From Coptodactyla brooksi (Eukaryota > Arthropoda > Insecta > Coleoptera > Scarabaeidae), in the NCBI GenBank assembly GCA_033557675.1, contig JAWQRM010000434.1, positions 1 through 22,711 of the forward strand: 22,711 bases of DNA, read 5' to 3'. The notes under the pieces were generated by a model, which was not told where the DNA came from, ran no database searches, and saw nothing but the letters and a program-made list of their open reading frames with translations. This document shows, one piece after another, positions 19,845 to 22,711 of the stretch; within the stretch, counting starts at the first letter, position 1; each line of letters opens with the position of its first letter. Both the position numbers and the translations under genes were made by a program.

Positions 19845-19994
19845 CTGCAGTTCGCCGCCATAGTACATGTGCTCCGCGTTCTGGATAACCTTCTCGTTGG
19901 TTAAATTATGGAACGGCCGTTCGCATGCGAAGCTGAAAATCTCCCACACAGTGACGGCGAACGCCCAGACGCTGCTCGGGCAAGTGTACCGGTC
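19845..19994 (-). CDS. discoidin domain receptor-like tyrosine kinase, penultimate exon
   Basis: After acceptor TTTTGTTTTAG (20005-19995) the exon encodes 50 residues starting DRYTCPSSVWAFAVTVWEIF and ending with NEKVIQNAEHMYYGGELQ, then donor GTCGGT. This is kinase subdomains IX-X. VWAFxVTxWE is the receptor tyrosine kinase signature, and the following ACERPFHNLTNEKVIQN is characteristic of discoidin domain receptors. A TAG directly precedes GAC in this frame, so a splice acceptor is required. The usual invariant Asp of subdomain IX (DVWxFG) is Ser, and the Gly after Phe is Ala. In this paralogue these may be normal features. Both borders are phase 0, and the reading frame is intact. Upstream exons with the activation loop and catalytic loop were not found up to 22711. 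Confidence 0.85.
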
Positions 19995-20329
19995 CTAAAA
20001 CAAAAGTTTCAGTCAGTGCTCCTACTGGCAGCCACGCTGAACCGTCGGTGTCCAGAACTTGCTCGGGACGACGAAATTTTTTTATTAGCCAAGTTTGTAA
20101 TTCTCGACGCTCCGAAATGGAAACACGATAATTAAATGAAATTTGTTCTGAAAGTTTGCCTTGGAGAGAGTGACTGAATAGACCCATTCAGAGTGCTGCG
20201 CCACTCCCCCACAAAGGACCACATGCGAAAAAGGACGAAAGTTGATTTTGCTCTTAGAGCAAAATAATCAGGATCGAATCGTCTTTGGGGTTCTCTTTTC
20301 TTCTAAAATACATATTGAAAGTGCAAGGT

Positions 20330-20585
20330 ACAAACCAAAATTACAGCAACATTTATATTTTAAGAAAATATTTGAGTTGAGACGTTTATTGAGAATGTAA
20401 CACTTGAATGTCCCTCCATGGTACTGCTGCTTGCCAAACTGCTTGAAGTAGTCCACAACGGTGTCCTTCAATTCGTCTTGATCTACTTTTCCGATAAAAG
20501 TTTTTTCAAAAGTCCGAAAAAATGAAAATTTTAGGGGTTAAATCTGGACTATGCGGAGGACCTCCCAATTGAGAATTGAACTCCT
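20330..20585 (-). pseudogene. mariner-like transposase fragment, C-terminal
   Basis: On the - strand it reads GGPPHSPDLTPKIFIF, where HSPDLTP carries the third catalytic Asp. After a stop and a frameshift it continues VDQDELKDTVVDYFKQFGKQ, then QYHGGTFK and a weak NKRLNSN, corresponding to the YDKCLN...YVEK end of irritans-type mariners. The upstream catalytic residues are absent. It lies in the receptor intron to the right of the penultimate exon. Confidence 0.65.
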
Positions 20586-20599
20586 TCGCGCAATCGTCC

Positions 20600-21467
20600 T
20601 GACCTTCTTCTTATAATCCTTTAATCCTTCCTACTCCTGTTGAGCATGAGCCAGCCTCTCTGCTTGCTCCCTTCCATATTTTTCTTTGCCAATGTTCCCC
20701 CACCTCCTCATTACATATCCTTGCCGGTTTCCTTCTGCTACGCTGTTCATCTATTCCCATTTTCCAAACACTTTTCACCTTTCTGCAGTCATTCATCCTC
20801 ACCATGTACCCAAATCACCCCAACCGCATCACTTTAAGCCTTTCCGAAGTCGATTTCACGCTGCATTTTTCTCGTATTACTTCATTTCTGATGCGATCGC
20901 ACCTAGTTACTCCAACATCTGCACGTAAGTGTCGCATCTCACACGTTTGGATTTTGCTTCTATTTCATGCATTCAGAACCCATGTTTCCCCACCATATAG
21001 AAGCATCACTTCTTTATTCTTAATAAAACTCTTATTTGGTACATGGAATAGCCTCGTTGCACTGGTTATTCTACTCTCTATTTCCAGTTCCATGTCCCAC
21101 CGTGCATTTATTTCCGATCTCATAGTATTTAAAATCCATTACTTGCTTTATGGTCTCGTTATTCGACCCAATAGTTACATCATCGCATTCTTTGGAAACC
21201 ACTAAAATTTCGGTTTTCTCACTGTTTATATTCATGCCACCTTGTTTAAAGTTTTTAATCCAGATATTCACATTTAGCATATATCATCTCTGACATGAAG
21301 ATCCGTTCCAGTTTATATATTCCCACTCTGGCTTTCCTTACTCTTTCCTTCCACTTCCTGGCAATCTCACCATCCTGTCTCACACCGGTTCTAGTTATGA
21401 ACTCCTTTAACGTTTCATTATGCGTTCTTACCATACTTCGTGTGCAAATGTATATGCTACCGGCCAA
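20600..21467 (-). pseudogene. RTE-like LINE reverse-transcriptase fragment
   Basis: From right to left the - strand encodes LKEFITRTGVRQ, the VRQG box of LINE reverse transcriptases, but with Asp instead of Gly. An unalignable stretch and a frameshift follow, then KNFKQGGMNINSEKTEILVV, the segment after the polymerase YADD box. Then come EIESRITSATRLF, GGETWVLNA, CEMRHLRADVGVTRCDRIRN, VMRLGxFGYMVRMNDCRKVK and RRKPARICNEEVGEHW, the usual C-terminal region of insect RTE-type elements. The YADD box itself is missing and at least four stops or shifts are present, so it is dead. Several + strand frames over 20640-21205 are only its shadows. Confidence 0.8.
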
Positions 21468-21474
21468 ATTAGAT

Positions 21475-21593
21475 TTTAGGACAAACTAGTTTTGCCAAGG
21501 CCAAATCAGGTCTGCCTATACCGGATAGGATACACCGGTATACCCTAAACCAAACTAGTTAGTCCTAAACCCGATAGGAGAAACTAGTTTAGC
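21475..21593. repeat. nested CTAGTT palindrome cluster
   Basis: TTTAGGACAAACTAGTTT (21475-21492) is matched by the inverted copy AAACTAGTTAGTCCTAAA (21552-21569), 17 of 18 bases. Inside, TATACCGG (21517-21524) pairs with CCGGTATA (21535-21542). A third AAACTAGTTTAGC follows at 21581. It lies exactly between the RTE fragment and the integrase relic, and may be a MITE, a satellite fragment or the terminus of one of these elements. Confidence 0.55.
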
Positions 21594-21689
21594 ATAGATT
21601 GAACAGGTTCGTCCTAATATGAATACGGACACTAAGTAAAAGTGTTGCACATTGTATTATATTATAAAGTTTTGTCGTGTTGTATTACG

Positions 21690-22650
21690 GATGAGTTTAC
21701 GCCTAGTAGATAAGCTGATCAAAAACTCTGGAAAGACGATTAAAATTTGGTGTGCTAAAAATTGGGGATATGAAAAACCTTATATTACGAAGCGAAGTGA
21801 ACATAAAATACTATCTTCCAACCGATGAGCTTTATGATGTAATTGATTCAGCTTATGTGCCTGTGGGGCATGATGGTCGTGATAGGATGCTAGCCGAGAC
21901 ATTTAAAAAATATGCCAATATCACAAAAGAAATGATACACCTCTATTTAACAATGTGATATATGTCAAAGACGAAGACAAAGAAGAAAAGATGGCGAGTT
22001 TCGAAACCAATTCTTCATTCGGAAATGAGTAGTAGATGCCAAATGGATTTGATCGATTTCCAGACACAACCAGATGGAAATTTCAAATCTGTTATAGTCT
22101 ACCAATACCACCTAACAAAATTTGTTTTTCTACGTGCGTTAACATTTCTTCATTTTAATTCTTGAATCTGGCATTGGTAGAAAATTTGTCAATAATGTTA
22201 TAAATGACCTCGCTAGTCTTTGGTCAGGAATGAAAATTGTATGGTTACATGGAAAATCAAGGCACAGTCAAGGTCAGGGTTTTGTTGAATGTGCGGACCA
22301 AGATATAGAGAATATTATTAGTTCTTGGTTGAAGGACAACGCTTCGATGAATTGATCTGAGGGCTTAAGATATGTTCAATTCATGAACAATCGCGCTTAC
22401 CATTCGGGCATAAAACAATCGCCTTACAAGGCATTATTCGGAATTGAGCCCAGAGTAAAATTATCGACTTCATCGTTGCCGTAAGATATCATAAATGCTA
22501 TTTAGAATGAGGATGACTTAAGAAAGGCTATCGAAAATGATTGCAACAGTGACGGGAACGAAGGCTGTGATGGTAACGTTGTAGAAATTCACACATTACA
22601 CATTCAAGATGTTAGAAAAATGGCTACAAGAATGGTTAAACAATCTTGAG
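21690..22650 (+). pseudogene. KRBA2-like integrase (rve family) relic
   Basis: The relic reads EVNIKYYLPTDELYDVI, VPVGHDGRDRMLAETFKKYA and NITKEMIHLYL, then in a shifted frame CDICQRRRQ, the His and Cys parts of an integrase zinc-binding domain. The core follows: MSSRCQMDLIDFQ (first catalytic Asp), FKSVIVYQYHLTKFVFLRAL, a deletion of about 25 residues, FVNNVI, SLWSGMKIVWLHGKSRHSQG, FVECADQDIENIIS (the conserved Glu), GLRYVQFMNNRAYHSGIKQS and PYKALFGIEP. A tail with NEDDLRKAI runs to about 22647. This matches integrases annotated as KRAB-A domain-containing protein 2-like in insects, which derive from integrase-bearing transposons. The segment with the second Asp (SDNG) is lost and several stops occur, so it is inactive. 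Confidence 0.8.
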
Positions 22651-22711
22651 AAACAAGCAAAAAATGAAAGGTTCCTCTAATAAATCTCATCCACCAGCCA
22701 ACATTGGAGAC

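Noticed and set aside
20640..21205. Several + strand frames rich in Ser, Pro and His
   Set aside because: They are antisense to a clear RTE-like reverse-transcriptase relic on the - strand.

Overview
This is an AT-rich piece of an animal nuclear genome, almost certainly an insect. The evidence is spliced exons with GT/AG borders, a tyrosine-kinase receptor of insect type, and many decayed mariner, Tc1, piggyBac, Tigger, LINE and integrase relics. No bacterial genes, operons, tRNA, rRNA or CRISPR arrays were seen. Every family assignment is from memory of conserved motifs; no database search was run.

Two host genes can be supported, and they converge tail to tail. On the + strand, one terminal coding exon (5459-5662), with a poly(A) signal at 5803, ends a gene whose product I do not recognise. 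On the - strand are the last two coding exons of a discoidin-domain-receptor-like tyrosine kinase: the penultimate at 19845-19994 and the terminal at 9374-9523. They join in phase 0 to give the kinase C-lobe. The intron between them is 10,321 bp, and most of its recognisable content is transposable elements. Upstream exons of the receptor were not found; they probably lie beyond the right edge.

Layout. 1-283: end of a mariner. 510-910: Tc1 relic (-). 917-1094: hairpin (foldback) element. 2797-3085: possible mariner 5' end. 3123-3184: mini inverted repeat. 5459-5830: last exon of the unknown gene. 7233-7462: piggyBac-type MITE in the intergenic space. 9374-9523: receptor last exon. 9524-19844: the large intron, holding a complete-ended but dead piggyBac (11514-14080, TTAA on both sides), an internally deleted LINE-like element (-, about 14509-15545), a Tigger-like fragment (about 16190-16460), an internally deleted mariner with long inverted repeats (16832-18155) and a second mariner fragment next to it (18187-18395). 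19845-19994: receptor penultimate exon. 19995-22711: the next intron, holding a mariner fragment (-), an RTE-like LINE fragment (-), a cluster of CTAGTT palindromes and a KRBA2-like integrase relic (+).

Nothing here forms a new multi-gene system. The most interesting items are the receptor's transposon-filled intron, loss of the usual subdomain IX Asp in its kinase domain, paired palindromes spaced 45 bp inside the left ends of two unrelated piggyBac-type elements, a dispersed hairpin family with four copies, and a LINE-like element whose 3' end runs into telomere-like CCTAA units.
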